Below, piece after piece: positions 44,790 to 53,789 of a stretch of 64,000 bases of DNA (positions are counted from its first letter, which is position 1; each line of letters starts with the position of its first letter). Source of the DNA: G963667425 sp963667425 [NCBI: bacterium] (lineage in GTDB: Bacteria; UBP6; UBA1177); NCBI GenBank assembly GCA_963667425.1, contig OY763407.1, forward strand, positions 2,170,001-2,234,000, in the 5' to 3' direction. The notes below the pieces were generated by a model. That model was not told the DNA's origin and ran no database searches. It saw only the letters and a list, made by a program, of their open reading frames with translations. The position numbers and the translations under genes were made by a program.

Positions 44790-46067
44790 CTACTCTCCTT
44801 TAATAATGTTTATGAGAGAAAGTGCGTGTTGTTCCATGTCATCAGAAATTTTATCTGACCATCTTGAAAGCAATGCATGAACAATAAGAACAGGAATTGC
44901 TACTGCAAGCCCGAATTCGGTTGTTATGAGCGCTTCGGAAATTCCGAAAGAGACAATTTTAGGATCACCTGAACCATAAGCAGTAATGGCATTAAATGTT
45001 GAAATTATTCCTGTAACTGTTCCAAGAAGTCCCATAAGAGGTGAAACTGCTGCAATTATGCTCATAACTGGAAGAAAACGCTGAAGAGGCGAAAGCTCTT
45101 TTAAGATTGCTTCTTTTGCTTTTTCTTCAATAGTTTCCCGCTTGTAGGTTTTATTACTTAAAATAACTTCAGCAACATTTTCAAAAGGTGTTTTTCCTTT
45201 AATTTCAAACTTTTCACCTTTTTTTAACTTTTCCATTATGCTGGTAAATATTTTTGCTGATTTTTTATCTGCTTTTGAAAGAGTAAAAATTCTTTCAAGA
45301 ACAATAAGAAATGCAAAAAAAGCAAGTACCAGTATTAAAAGAGCTATAATTCCACCTTTTTTAACTGTCTCGGTAAAGCTTTCATTGGTTTTTATCTCTT
45401 TATATCTTGCATTTTCATTCCAGAAAAATAGTGGCTGCAAAGTTAAACTGCTTTTACTTTCATTTTTACTCTTTTTCTCTGTAAGATAAGTAAAAAGTGA
45501 GCCTGATTCGCTGTTTAAAACATTAAAATCATCTCCAGAGAGGCTGTATGCAGCAAGATTTCCTATAAAAGTTATTTCGTTTTCTTCTTTTTTTCCTTCT
45601 TTGGTGAAAAAGGAACCTTTTTCTTTTCTTATGTGGTCATTTAAAGCGACGCTTTCAAACTTTTTATTAAAGGAATCAATAAATATCTCTGAAAAATTCT
45701 CTTTTTTGCCGCTCTTTTTTATTTTATCTGCAAAAAGGAGCTTTATTGTCTCTGAAAGCATCTCTTTTTCTGATTTTGATGATGAAATTGCGTTTTTAAG
45801 AAGTTTTTTTCTTTTTTCAAGCGTTGAGTTTTCCTTTTTAATTCCAGCAACTTCTTTTTTTAACTTTTCAAGCTCATTTTGCAGCTCTTTACTGTGATGG
45901 TTATGTTCTTCCATATTTTTTAATTTATACTCTGAAAGCATCTTTATTTCAGATTCCAGCTCACTTTTTTCAGCTTCATAGGCTTCCTTAAATGTAGAGT
46001 AGGGAAGCTCTTCGGCATTAAGAATAATGGAAAATAAAATGAAAATTATAAATAAAAATTTATTCAT
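44790..46067 (-). CDS. TtpC-like long MotA/TolQ/ExbB protein
   Basis: 425 residues from the ATG at 46065-46067; GAGG is 5 bases upstream and the ATG overlaps the DUF3450 stop. The order is a signal or helix (FLFIIFILFSIILNAEE), a long periplasmic coiled coil (about 30-110) and a variable region to about 230. The ExbB channel domain follows with helices at about 240-265, PLMGLLGTVTGIISTFNAIT and SEALITTEFGLAVAIPVL. This is the architecture of Vibrio TtpC, an extra ExbB-like protein needed for TonB2 function. Inner membrane. Confidence 0.9.
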   Translation of the reverse strand: MNKFLFIIFILFSIILNAEELPYSTFKEAYEAEKSELESEIKMLSEYKLKNMEEHNHHSKELQNELEKLKKEVAGIKKENSTLEKRKKLLKNAISSSKSEKEMLSETIKLLFADKIKKSGKKENFSEIFIDSFNKKFESVALNDHIRKEKGSFFTKEGKKEENEITFIGNLAAYSLSGDDFNVLNSESGSLFTYLTEKKSKNESKSSLTLQPLFFWNENARYKEIKTNESFTETVKKGGIIALLILVLAFFAFLIVLERIFTLSKADKKSAKIFTSIMEKLKKGEKFEIKGKTPFENVAEVILSNKTYKRETIEEKAKEAILKELSPLQRFLPVMSIIAAVSPLMGLLGTVTGIISTFNAITAYGSGDPKIVSFGISEALITTEFGLAVAIPVLIVHALLSRWSDKISDDMEQHALSLINIIKGE

Positions 46068-46824
46068 TTTCGCCTCTCGGATTCTGCGGAAGAGGAAGGT
46101 ATAAAAGACCTCCTTCAACGCCTCTTTTTAAGGAAGCAAACAGATTTGAAATTTTTTCTTTTTCTTTTTTTCCAGTTACCCTGAATTTTTTAGTTTTATC
46201 TCCACTATTCAGATAAAGATCATAATTCCGACCATTTTGAGCATACATCAAAACCATTCCAAATCTTATAGTATCAGCATAAATTGAGTTTCCATTATCT
46301 TCTTCAATTACTGTTTTTGAAAAAGCTATTTCGTCTGCAAGTTTTGTCTCATCCTGCATAAAACGCCAAAGCTCTGTTGCTGCTTCATAAAAGGTTATTT
46401 CAGATAGCTCTATTTTCTTTTTAAGTTTATTAAGTTTGCCCATTCTTTCAGATTTTTTAAATGGAATTCCCTTTTGAACATTTTTTATTAGAGAATCTAT
46501 TTTTTCATTTAAAAAAGGATAAAGAGAAACATCTTTTTCCTCTATTTTTAACTGTTCCTGCTTAAGCTCTTTTATCTCCTGTTTAAGCTCTTTGTTTTCC
46601 TCTTTTACTTTATCTTTCTCAGATTTAAGAGAAAATTTCTCTTTTAGAAATTCATCTTCCTCTTTTTCAGATATTTTACTATCCTGCTCAATCTGACTGT
46701 TTAAAAGTTTTATCTTTCCTCTTAGCTGGGATAACTCTTCTGCCCATTCTGAAACAGTATCTTTTGCGTTAAGTGTAAATAAAAAGATACTTATATAAAG
46801 TAAAATGGTGGTTTTTCTCCCCAT
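46060..46824 (-). CDS. DUF3450 periplasmic coiled-coil protein
   Basis: 254 residues: signal peptide (TTILLYISIFLFTLNA), an extended Lys/Glu coiled coil (about 25-95), then a globular part with LYPFLNEKIDSLIKNVQKGIPF, RFGMVLMYAQNGR and a C-terminal SLKRGVEGGLLYLPLPQ. DUF3450 genes typically stand upstream of TtpC-like exbB genes, as here. Probable periplasmic partner of the TonB2-type complex. The stop overlaps the next ATG by 8 bases. Confidence 0.88.
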   Translation of the reverse strand: MGRKTTILLYISIFLFTLNAKDTVSEWAEELSQLRGKIKLLNSQIEQDSKISEKEEDEFLKEKFSLKSEKDKVKEENKELKQEIKELKQEQLKIEEKDVSLYPFLNEKIDSLIKNVQKGIPFKKSERMGKLNKLKKKIELSEITFYEAATELWRFMQDETKLADEIAFSKTVIEEDNGNSIYADTIRFGMVLMYAQNGRNYDLYLNSGDKTKKFRVTGKKEKEKISNLFASLKRGVEGGLLYLPLPQNPRGENE

Positions 46825-47730
46825 TTAATTCTCCAATACTTCAAATTCACATAAACCGACTCCATTAAAATGAACTCCTGCTCTTGCTGCATAATTTACA
46901 AAGGCTTCAAGAGTCAGGTCATCATAAGGTAAAATTCCATTATCATTGTATGTGACTTTTGAACCGTCTTTATTTCTTAACGTATCCCCATTTTCATCTT
47001 TTAAATCAGTAAGATCCTGCTCATAAAGCTCTTTTTCTGTTACTGTGTCATCATCTCCTGCTACTGCTGCAAAAGCATCAAAACGTAAGTCTTCATCACC
47101 AGATGCTAGTGTATCCCAGAAAAGATGAAGCGCATGTGCATAAATATATGCCGAAACGCTTTTATTTCTTTCTATAACTATTCCTTTTGTCTTATCTACA
47201 CCGTTTATGCAGTTAAAATATCTACTTGCCACATTAAGACCAAATCTGAAATTAACTTCCTTGTCATCTTTTGTAGCAACGCCTTCTATAAGATAAGAGA
47301 GAGAATTTTCTTTCATATATTCAAAATCATCCTCATCTACATTTATGTTTTCAGTCTTGTCACTAACTTGTCTAAATGTAAATTCTATATTTAATCTTTT
47401 TGCAGGAAGATCGTTAAGAGTTGTGATAATGTTCTGCTGATCGCTTCCTTTTTTAAGATCTATTGCCATCACTTTGTCAAGAGAGCCTTCAACATCATTA
47501 TTATCCTGATTTGTCAGTTTTATATTTCCAATGGTTACTATATATTTTGTAAAAGAGAGGCTCCATCCATCAACAAAAGTGTATTCTGTTCCGTTTTCTG
47601 TATATGGAAATCCTTCCTGAAGTGCTTTTCCTCCACTTGCTGATAAAATCAGTGCTCCTGTTCCTGCATCATCTTCTGTTGTGCAGCCAAAAAAGGCTGC
47701 TGTTAATATAATTATAAGCAGATATTTCAT
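46825..47730 (-). CDS. TonB-operon lipoprotein A
   Basis: 301 residues from the ATG at 47728-47730, where GGAG stands 8 bases upstream; a longer frame from 47865 would run into the neighbouring gene. Lipobox FFGC. The body begins with the phrase DGWSLSFTKYIVTIGNIKL and contains YIYAHALHLFWDTLASGD and a Cys near the C-terminus (GLCEFEVLEN). I recall comparable lipoproteins beside receptors in Myxococcota, from memory only. It ends exactly where DUF3450 begins. Ligand or role unknown. Confidence 0.82.
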   Translation of the reverse strand: MKYLLIIILTAAFFGCTTEDDAGTGALILSASGGKALQEGFPYTENGTEYTFVDGWSLSFTKYIVTIGNIKLTNQDNNDVEGSLDKVMAIDLKKGSDQQNIITTLNDLPAKRLNIEFTFRQVSDKTENINVDEDDFEYMKENSLSYLIEGVATKDDKEVNFRFGLNVASRYFNCINGVDKTKGIVIERNKSVSAYIYAHALHLFWDTLASGDEDLRFDAFAAVAGDDDTVTEKELYEQDLTDLKDENGDTLRNKDGSKVTYNDNGILPYDDLTLEAFVNYAARAGVHFNGVGLCEFEVLEN

Positions 47731-47731
47731 T

Positions 47732-48499
47732 TTAATTTCTCCATTTGACGTTATATGAGGTATAGGTTTTAACTCCTGTAAGAAAAGCTGTATAAGCCTG
47801 CGAATCTTCATTGTGTGAAAATATGAAAACGCCATCACTTTCTTCTGTAAGTGAATCAAAATCAACGTTTATAAACCAGTTTTCAACTAGAACTTCCAGT
47901 ATCAAGCTTCCTGACCTATCTTTTGAAAGCTCTATATCAGAATCTGGTGAAATATTTTGAATAGTTCTCATTGTACCTTCATCAGGAATTGTAATATCAA
48001 CTATAAAATCTTTTTCTGTTTCTCCTTTAACGGCTTTTCCTTCTACATAAATTGAATTGCCATTGAGATTCTTAAAACTTTCGCTGTCTGACCCCAAAGA
48101 AAGCGAAGAATCTTTTGGTGGATAGAGATACATTTCTGCTCTTCTGCATGTTCCTGCTTCACCTTCTGTTTTACCTGTTCGAGTTATATTTTCATCTAAA
48201 AGATTTACAACATACTGGCTTGTAACTTCTCCTAAAATTATTCCTTTATCAGCCTGAGCCTCTGCAGGACATTTGCTTATTGATGGTGCTTTACTGTAAA
48301 AATAAACCGGTCCTACTGCCATATATGCTTTTGTTAAAGAAATTTTCCAGTCTTTACCATTTTCAAAATTTTCAGTTGTTCCTGAACTGAAAACGCCTGC
48401 TATTCCTGTATCATAAGATATCTTTTCTCCTGATGTTTCACTGCCGCAGCTTATTAAAAAAAGAAGAAAGATAAAAGATAGGCATATTCTTTTTAACAT
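47732..48499 (-). CDS. TonB-operon lipoprotein B
   Basis: 255 residues from the ATG at 48497-48499 (GGAGG 5 bases upstream). Lipobox LISC. The mature sequence opens WKISLTKAYMAVGPVYFYS, similar in style to the WSLSFTKYIVTIGNIKL of the next gene, so the two lipoproteins may be distant relatives. Cys at KCPAEAQ and TCRRAEMY may form a disulphide. One base separates its stop from the next ATG. Function unknown. Confidence 0.82.
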   Translation of the reverse strand: MLKRICLSFIFLLFLISCGSETSGEKISYDTGIAGVFSSGTTENFENGKDWKISLTKAYMAVGPVYFYSKAPSISKCPAEAQADKGIILGEVTSQYVVNLLDENITRTGKTEGEAGTCRRAEMYLYPPKDSSLSLGSDSESFKNLNGNSIYVEGKAVKGETEKDFIVDITIPDEGTMRTIQNISPDSDIELSKDRSGSLILEVLVENWFINVDFDSLTEESDGVFIFSHNEDSQAYTAFLTGVKTYTSYNVKWRN

Positions 48500-48512
48500 T
48501 TTTTCCTCCATA

Positions 48513-48545
48513 AAATGCGAAGCCCGTAAAACAGACTCCGCATTT
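48513..48545 (-). other. Intercistronic 14-bp hairpin in the TonB operon
   Basis: 48513-48526 and 48532-48545 pair over 14 bases, with three G-U wobbles on the minus-strand RNA and a five-base loop. It sits just before the ribosome site of lipoprotein B. No U-tract follows in the direction of the operon, so RNA stability or partial attenuation is more likely than termination. Confidence 0.5.
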
Positions 48546-48557
48546 ATTTTTTGTAAA

Positions 48558-49535
48558 TTATTCAGCTTCTTTATATTTAATTATAAGAGAAACTGTTGTC
48601 GCTTCTTCTAAAGCTTTAAATTTTATTATTGCAGGTTTTGGACTATCTGATGTCACATCATCATAAGTTGTTGTTACATGCCAATGTTCAACTAGTGTAT
48701 CAGGACATTTGCCATTTGCTGTTCCACCTGAAATTAGTAGTTCATTTTCATTCATATCTAAAACTTTATCCAGTATCTCTGCTTTATTTAAGAAAATGAC
48801 ATAAGCTCCACCTTCATCTGCTGTGTGTCTTACTGGAAAATGCACATATCCTTCACTGTTTGCGCTAAGCGTTACTGTTACAGGGATATCTGTTTCAACA
48901 TGAACATCTTTAAAATCAGCAAAAGATGTTACTGCTGTAACTTCTTCAGGGGTATTTTCGGTAAACTGATTACATGCAAGCTGAGGAAAAGCTATTTCTT
49001 CAATACAATTTTTAGAATTATCAGGATCTACAACATATCCTTCATCACAGTGACATTCATTATCATGAAGATGACCGTGACCTCCACATTCATCTTCAGC
49101 AACAGCTTCACAATGAGCCTTTGCATCCTCTTCATGACAGGCTTTTGATGTTCCGCATGATTCTATAGATTTATGCCCGTCAATACAGTTGTAAGCTATG
49201 TTTTTTTCACTATCACAACTAAATTCACCTTCTGAGCAGCTTGCAGTTTCATCAACGCAAACAGCTTCGCCTTCTGCTGTTTCAACACATTTATAGCCTT
49301 TACTTTCACAGTCATCACTCCAATGAAAGTGAGGATCCATTCCTTCAACAATGTGGCAGTACTCTATCTTATTTTCCGTGCATCTTTCCCAGCCATTAGT
49401 TTCTGCGCTGCATTCCCATGAACTTATCACATCAGAATCATTAATATCTTTGTCATTACTATCATTTGAAGAGCTATCGTCACAACCTGTTATCAGTATA
49501 AAAATTACGAGAACAGAAAACAGTATTTTTTTCAT
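48558..49535 (-). CDS. Cys/His-rich lipoprotein of the TonB operon
   Basis: 325 residues from the ATG at 49533-49535, with GGAG 6 bases upstream. Lipobox ITGC followed by Asp-Asp, then an Asp/Ser linker. About residues 40-190 hold many Cys in EGF-like or disulphide-rich units (CSEGEFSCDSEKNIAYNC; CGGHGHLHDNECHCDEGY). The latter combines five Cys/His ligands and could bind metal. A beta domain follows with VEHWHVTTTYDD. Predicted disulphide-rich surface or periplasmic lipoprotein. The metal idea is inference. Confidence 0.84.
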   Translation of the reverse strand: MKKILFSVLVIFILITGCDDSSSNDSNDKDINDSDVISSWECSAETNGWERCTENKIEYCHIVEGMDPHFHWSDDCESKGYKCVETAEGEAVCVDETASCSEGEFSCDSEKNIAYNCIDGHKSIESCGTSKACHEEDAKAHCEAVAEDECGGHGHLHDNECHCDEGYVVDPDNSKNCIEEIAFPQLACNQFTENTPEEVTAVTSFADFKDVHVETDIPVTVTLSANSEGYVHFPVRHTADEGGAYVIFLNKAEILDKVLDMNENELLISGGTANGKCPDTLVEHWHVTTTYDDVTSDSPKPAIIKFKALEEATTVSLIIKYKEAE

Positions 49536-49583
49536 AAAAATCTCCATAACAAATGTTTAAAATCAAAAAATGTAAGTTAATAA

Positions 49584-49979
49584 TTACAGATTAAACGGAG
49601 GAGAATTTTTGGGTGCAAAGAAAAGCACCTCTTTTATGATGTTTCTGTCTTTTAATAAAAAGGATAAATACTTTAATAGAAAAATATGAAATAAAATTAT
49701 TAAAACAGCTGTAAAAAGAGTTTTCTGGTGTGTAAGAAAATATATGACCGAACATTCATTATCTTCATGTTCGTGACAATTTTCCGATGAAATGGCGACA
49801 CTGTTTTCCGTATCATAATTTATTAGATTTTCATATAACTCTTTATGAAAATGTTCAAATTTATTTTCAAGAGGATTCCAGCGGTGAGGAATAACTGTAA
49901 AGTGGTATGAAAAGACAAAAATATTGGAAAATAGAAGGGCTATTAAAAAGTAAGAAATCTTTTTAGAAAAAGGTCTCAT
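49584..49979 (-). CDS. Small membrane protein with His/Cys loop, first gene of the TonB operon
   Basis: 131 residues. Two membrane helices (about 9-26 and 88-112) enclose a loop with HFTVIPHRW, HFHKELYENL and ENCHEHEDNEC, a dense His/Cys/acid cluster suited to metal binding. The C-terminus FAPKNSPPF resembles tails of small proteins found beside metal-related receptors, as I remember. It is the promoter-proximal gene of the run that ends with the receptor. Function unknown. Confidence 0.72.
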   Translation of the reverse strand: MRPFSKKISYFLIALLFSNIFVFSYHFTVIPHRWNPLENKFEHFHKELYENLINYDTENSVAISSENCHEHEDNECSVIYFLTHQKTLFTAVLIILFHIFLLKYLSFLLKDRNIIKEVLFFAPKNSPPFNL

Positions 49980-50023
49980 TTTCTCTTTCCAAATTGGGAA
50001 ACATAATAAAATTTAAAGAAAAC

Positions 50024-50057
50024 AACCTTATAAAAAGGTTTTTTCATTAAATGTCAC
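50024..50057 (-). promoter_or_regulatory. Promoter with overlapping palindrome for the TonB operon
   Basis: Minus-strand GTGACA and TTTATA are 17 bases apart (50052-50057 and 50029-50034). The -10 is embedded in the inverted repeat AACCTT-ATAAA-AAGGTT (50024-50040), a good place for a repressor. On the plus strand the same repeat is followed by six T. For the plus-strand gene a weaker promoter (TTGCAA, 16 bases, TAAAAT at 50086-50113) is possible. Confidence 0.5.
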
Positions 50058-50141
50058 TTAATTAATATAGAAATATTGATTAAAATTGCAATTATTTATC
50101 TCATAAGTAAAATCTATGTGCTATTTTTTGAGGAGGTTTTT

Positions 50142-50423
50142 ATGAAAACTGTTATTGTAAGTGCCATTGTTGCTGTTTTAGTTGCTTTTTCTTTTTATAT
50201 TTATGCACAATCTGCCATGAACAATACTTCTTCTCAAAACACGCCTGCTTTTTTACCTCAAAATACAGCTGCAAATGGTAACTCAGGTTACTTTATGATT
50301 CAGCTTAATGAAAATACTTTTGTTACAGGAAAAAATCTTGGCGATTCTCAGCAGATAATGGTTTTCAAAGTTTCTCATCAGGGTCAGCTTGTTTTAACTC
50401 AGAAAGCTAAGTTTATGTATTAA
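50142..50423 (+). CDS. Small exported protein upstream of mnmE
   Basis: 93 residues from the ATG at 50142, preceded by GAGGAGG; a longer frame from 50076 lacks such a site. Signal peptide KTVIVSAIVAVLVAFSFYIYA with cleavage likely after YAQSA. The mature 70 residues are Asn/Gln/Ser-rich, then beta-type (GYFMIQLNENTFVTGKNLG; IMVFKVSHQGQLVLTQKAK). No family recognised. Its TAA overlaps the mnmE ATG by one base, so they are translationally coupled, an odd pairing of an envelope protein and a tRNA-modification enzyme. Confidence 0.75.
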   Translation: MKTVIVSAIVAVLVAFSFYIYAQSAMNNTSSQNTPAFLPQNTAANGNSGYFMIQLNENTFVTGKNLGDSQQIMVFKVSHQGQLVLTQKAKFMY

Positions 50424-51778
50424 TGTACATTGAAAGATTATCAGAAACTATTGCCGCTATAGCAACAGCAAAAGGAAGTTCTATAGGAATTATAAGAATC
50501 AGCGGTAATGATTCGTTAAAAATTGCTCAGAAAATCATAAATACAGATAAACTTTTAGAGCCAAGAAAGGCGTACTTTGTAAAAATATCAGATAATTATG
50601 ACAATATTTTTGACGAAGCTGTCGTTTTATTTTTTAAATCGCCTTCAAGTTTTACCGGAGAAGACGTCGTAGAATTTCATCTTCATGGCTCAGGTGCCAA
50701 CACAGAAGAAATACTGGACAAAATAATATCTATGGGCGCAAAGCCAGCTTTTAATGGAGAATTTTCATTCAGAGCAGTTATTAACGGTAAAATGCCGCTT
50801 AATAAATCTATGGATCTTTCAGCATTAATAGCCGCAGAAGATACAGTTTCTCTTGAATTTGCAAGAAAACAGGCTTTTAAAAACAGTTTTATGGAATATC
50901 TTAAATCTACAAAAGATGCCTGGGAAAAGTTTTATGTTCTTTTTACTGCCATTGTAGATTTTCCTGATTTTATGGATGACTATGTTAATAGAAAAGAACT
51001 GCTTGATTTAATTGACACTTCTATAAGTGTGGTCTCAAAAATAGAAGAAAACAATAATAGCCTTAGAAAGTTTGAAAATTTTTCTATAATTATTGCAGGA
51101 AAACCTAACGTAGGCAAATCTTCCCTTTTCAACAAACTTTTAAATAGACAAAGAGCTATTGTAAACAGTCAGGAAGGGACTACCAGAGATTACATAACTG
51201 AGATTTTTTATTTAGGAAAAAATAAAATTGAACTTACAGATACTGCGGGAATTCGAATAGCATCTTCTGAAATAGAAGCCGAGGGAATCTCTTCGGCAAA
51301 AAAACTTCTTCAGAATTCCGATTTTATTATTTACGTTATTGACGGATCTAAAATTCCTGATGAAGAAGATAAAAATTCTCTTAAAAATCTTGATCCTCAA
51401 AAAACTATAATTGTTGTTAATAAATCTGATATCGCCACAGATTTTTCCAGAGATTTTCTTTCCGAATTTAAAATCTTTAATATTTCTGCAAAAACTGAAG
51501 ACGGATTAGAAAATCTGAAAAAAGAGATAGAAATTTATGTCTCTTCACTTATGCCCGATATAAACACTCCAGTTTTTAATTCAAAATGGCAAATGCAGAT
51601 TGCTGAAAATTTTCATTCAAATCTTAATGAACTGAAAGAGCAGATTAATTTTGAGAATATAGAAATAATTTCAATTCTTCTCAAAGAAACATACGACCTT
51701 CTCCTTAAATTAATAGGAGAGAGCGATGATCACTCTATTTACGATAAAATTTTCTCTTCATTCTGCATTGGAAAGTGA
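50423..51778 (+). CDS. mnmE: tRNA uridine-5-carboxymethylaminomethyl modification GTPase MnmE
   Basis: 451 residues. Formyl-THF-binding N-terminal domain (TIAAIATAKGSSIGIIRISG), G1 GKPNVGKS (about 226-233), G2/G3 GTTRDYITE and DTAGIR, G4 NKSD, and the C-terminal CIGK motif. With MnmG it makes cmnm5U34 in tRNA. mnmG follows 133 bases later with its own promoter. Confidence 0.97.
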   Translation: MYIERLSETIAAIATAKGSSIGIIRISGNDSLKIAQKIINTDKLLEPRKAYFVKISDNYDNIFDEAVVLFFKSPSSFTGEDVVEFHLHGSGANTEEILDKIISMGAKPAFNGEFSFRAVINGKMPLNKSMDLSALIAAEDTVSLEFARKQAFKNSFMEYLKSTKDAWEKFYVLFTAIVDFPDFMDDYVNRKELLDLIDTSISVVSKIEENNNSLRKFENFSIIIAGKPNVGKSSLFNKLLNRQRAIVNSQEGTTRDYITEIFYLGKNKIELTDTAGIRIASSEIEAEGISSAKKLLQNSDFIIYVIDGSKIPDEEDKNSLKNLDPQKTIIVVNKSDIATDFSRDFLSEFKIFNISAKTEDGLENLKKEIEIYVSSLMPDINTPVFNSKWQMQIAENFHSNLNELKEQINFENIEIISILLKETYDLLLKLIGESDDHSIYDKIFSSFCIGK

Positions 51779-51818
51779 TTTTTTTAGATTCCTTTTAAAG
51801 CTTCAATTTTTGCCGCTA

Positions 51819-51847
51819 TTGATTTTTTTGCGATTTAAATATATAAA
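51819..51847 (+). promoter_or_regulatory. Promoter for mnmG
   Basis: TTGATT and TATAAA separated by 17 bases, with the predicted start near 51854, at the left arm of an inverted repeat. Confidence 0.5.
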
Positions 51848-51853
51848 CCCTAG

Positions 51854-51882
51854 TTAATTCGTTTTTGTTTAATACGAATTAA
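51854..51882. repeat. 9-bp inverted repeat in the mnmG leader
   Basis: TTAATTCGT and ACGAATTAA are separated by 11 bases, immediately downstream of the predicted -10 and 29 bases before the mnmG ATG. It could be an operator or a leader hairpin. Confidence 0.5.
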
Positions 51883-51911
51883 AATTTAAACCCGTTTTTT
51901 GGAGAGCTTTT

Positions 51912-53789
51912 ATGAACTTTTTTGATGTAATTGTTGTGGGAGGAGGCCATGCCGGAATAGAAGCCGCACATGCTGCCGCTCGTCTTAAGGCAAGAACACT
52001 TCTCATAACATCAAATATTGATACTATCGGAGTCATGTCCTGCAACCCTTCAATTGGAGGTCAGGCAAAAGGTCAGATTGTCAGAGAAATAAATATTCTT
52101 GGCGGTCTCATGCCTGAAGCATCAGACTATGCTGCGATTCAATATAGAATTTTAAACAGAAAAAAAGGACCGGCTGTTCATGCAACAAGAATTCAGGCAG
52201 ATAAAATTCTTTACTCATCTTTTATGAAATCAAGACTGCTTGAAACAGAAAATCTTTCTATCTGGCAGAGTCAGGTAAATTCACTTATTATAACAAATGG
52301 AAAAATTACAGCTGTAAAAACAGAAGAAGACAATATTATTAATGCTGCTGCTGTAGTAATCACAGCAGGTACATTTCTTAACGGAAAAATAGTTATAGGA
52401 GAAAGTAATTTTAAAGGCGGCAGACTAGGGGAGAAGGCTTCTCTTTATCTTTCAGATCAGATAAACGATTCCGGATTTAAAAAAATAAGGTTTAAAACCG
52501 GAACACCTGTAAGAATTCTGGGCAAATCAATAGATTTTTCAAAAATGGAAATCCAGCCTGGAGAACTTGACTACACTCCTTTTTCATCTTATACAAACGG
52601 TAAGCTTTCAAATCAGCTGCCATGCTATATAACTGCTACAAATGAACAGACACACGAAATTATCAGAAATAATATTCACCGTTCTCCTTTATATGGCGTA
52701 AACAAATCAATTGAAGGAATTGGACCAAGATATTGTCCATCAATTGAAGATAAAATTGTTAAATTTGCAGACAGAAAAGAACATCATATTTTTGTTGAAC
52801 CAGAAGGATGGAACAGGCTTGAATACTATCCAAACGGAATTTCAACATCACTTCCTCTTGATGTACAGATGGATTTTCTAAAAACAATAAGCGGATTTGA
52901 AAACATAACTGTTACAAGACCGGCATACGCTATAGAATATGACGGATTTGATCCTCTTGAACTCAAACTTACACTTGAAAGCAAACACATAAAAAATCTT
53001 TTTATGGCTGGACAGATAAATGGAACTTCTGGATATGAAGAGGCTGCAATCCAAGGTCTTGTTGCTGGAATTAACGCAGCAATCAATTCAAAAGAAACTA
53101 ATGAACCTTTTATTCTGGAAAGAACTGAATCTTTTGGAGGGGTACTTATAAGCGATATAACATCAAAGGGCGTTGACGAACCTTACCGTATGTTTACTTC
53201 AAGATGTGAATACAGGTTATCAATAAGAGATGATAACAGTGCTGAAAGACTCTTGGAAAAATCTTTTAAATATAATCTTATTGATGAAACCTTTTATTTA
53301 ATGGAAAAGAAAAAAATAGAAGAAAAAGAAAAAATAATAAACAGACTTTCGGAAACTAAAATATTTCCTACAAAAGAGATAAATCAAATTTTAGAATCTG
53401 TTGATGAAAAACCAATATCAAAACAAATAACAGCAGAAGACATTATGAAAAGAATGACTTTTTCTAAGGAAAAACTTGAAAATATTATTGAAGTTAAAGT
53501 ACTTGATGATATAAATCCTGAATTATGGGAAAAGGCTATAACAGAAATCAGATACTCAGGATACATAGAAAAAGAAAAAATATTAATGAACCTTTATGAA
53601 AAAAATTTAAAAGTAAAAATACCAGCAGATATGATTTTCAAAGGAATATCTGGAATTTCAAATGAAATAGCAGAAAAACTAACAAGAATAAGACCTGAAA
53701 CTCTTGCAGCTGCATCGCTTATTCCGGGAGTTACACCATCTGCTATTTCTATTTTATATTTAAATATTAAAAGGCATACTCATGAATAA
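51912..53789 (+). CDS. mnmG: tRNA uridine-5-carboxymethylaminomethyl modification enzyme MnmG
   Basis: 625 residues. The FAD-binding [16 protein letters not shown] (about 10-25), [26 protein letters not shown], the [20 protein letters not shown] block and the C-terminal helical MnmE-binding domain are all present. FAD/NADH-dependent partner of MnmE. GGAG precedes the ATG. The end overlaps rsmG by 8 bases, giving the classical origin-proximal order. Confidence 0.97.
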   Translation: MNFFDVIVVGGGHAGIEAAHAAARLKARTLLITSNIDTIGVMSCNPSIGGQAKGQIVREINILGGLMPEASDYAAIQYRILNRKKGPAVHATRIQADKILYSSFMKSRLLETENLSIWQSQVNSLIITNGKITAVKTEEDNIINAAAVVITAGTFLNGKIVIGESNFKGGRLGEKASLYLSDQINDSGFKKIRFKTGTPVRILGKSIDFSKMEIQPGELDYTPFSSYTNGKLSNQLPCYITATNEQTHEIIRNNIHRSPLYGVNKSIEGIGPRYCPSIEDKIVKFADRKEHHIFVEPEGWNRLEYYPNGISTSLPLDVQMDFLKTISGFENITVTRPAYAIEYDGFDPLELKLTLESKHIKNLFMAGQINGTSGYEEAAIQGLVAGINAAINSKETNEPFILERTESFGGVLISDITSKGVDEPYRMFTSRCEYRLSIRDDNSAERLLEKSFKYNLIDETFYLMEKKKIEEKEKIINRLSETKIFPTKEINQILESVDEKPISKQITAEDIMKRMTFSKEKLENIIEVKVLDDINPELWEKAITEIRYSGYIEKEKILMNLYEKNLKVKIPADMIFKGISGISNEIAEKLTRIRPETLAAASLIPGVTPSAISILYLNIKRHTHE

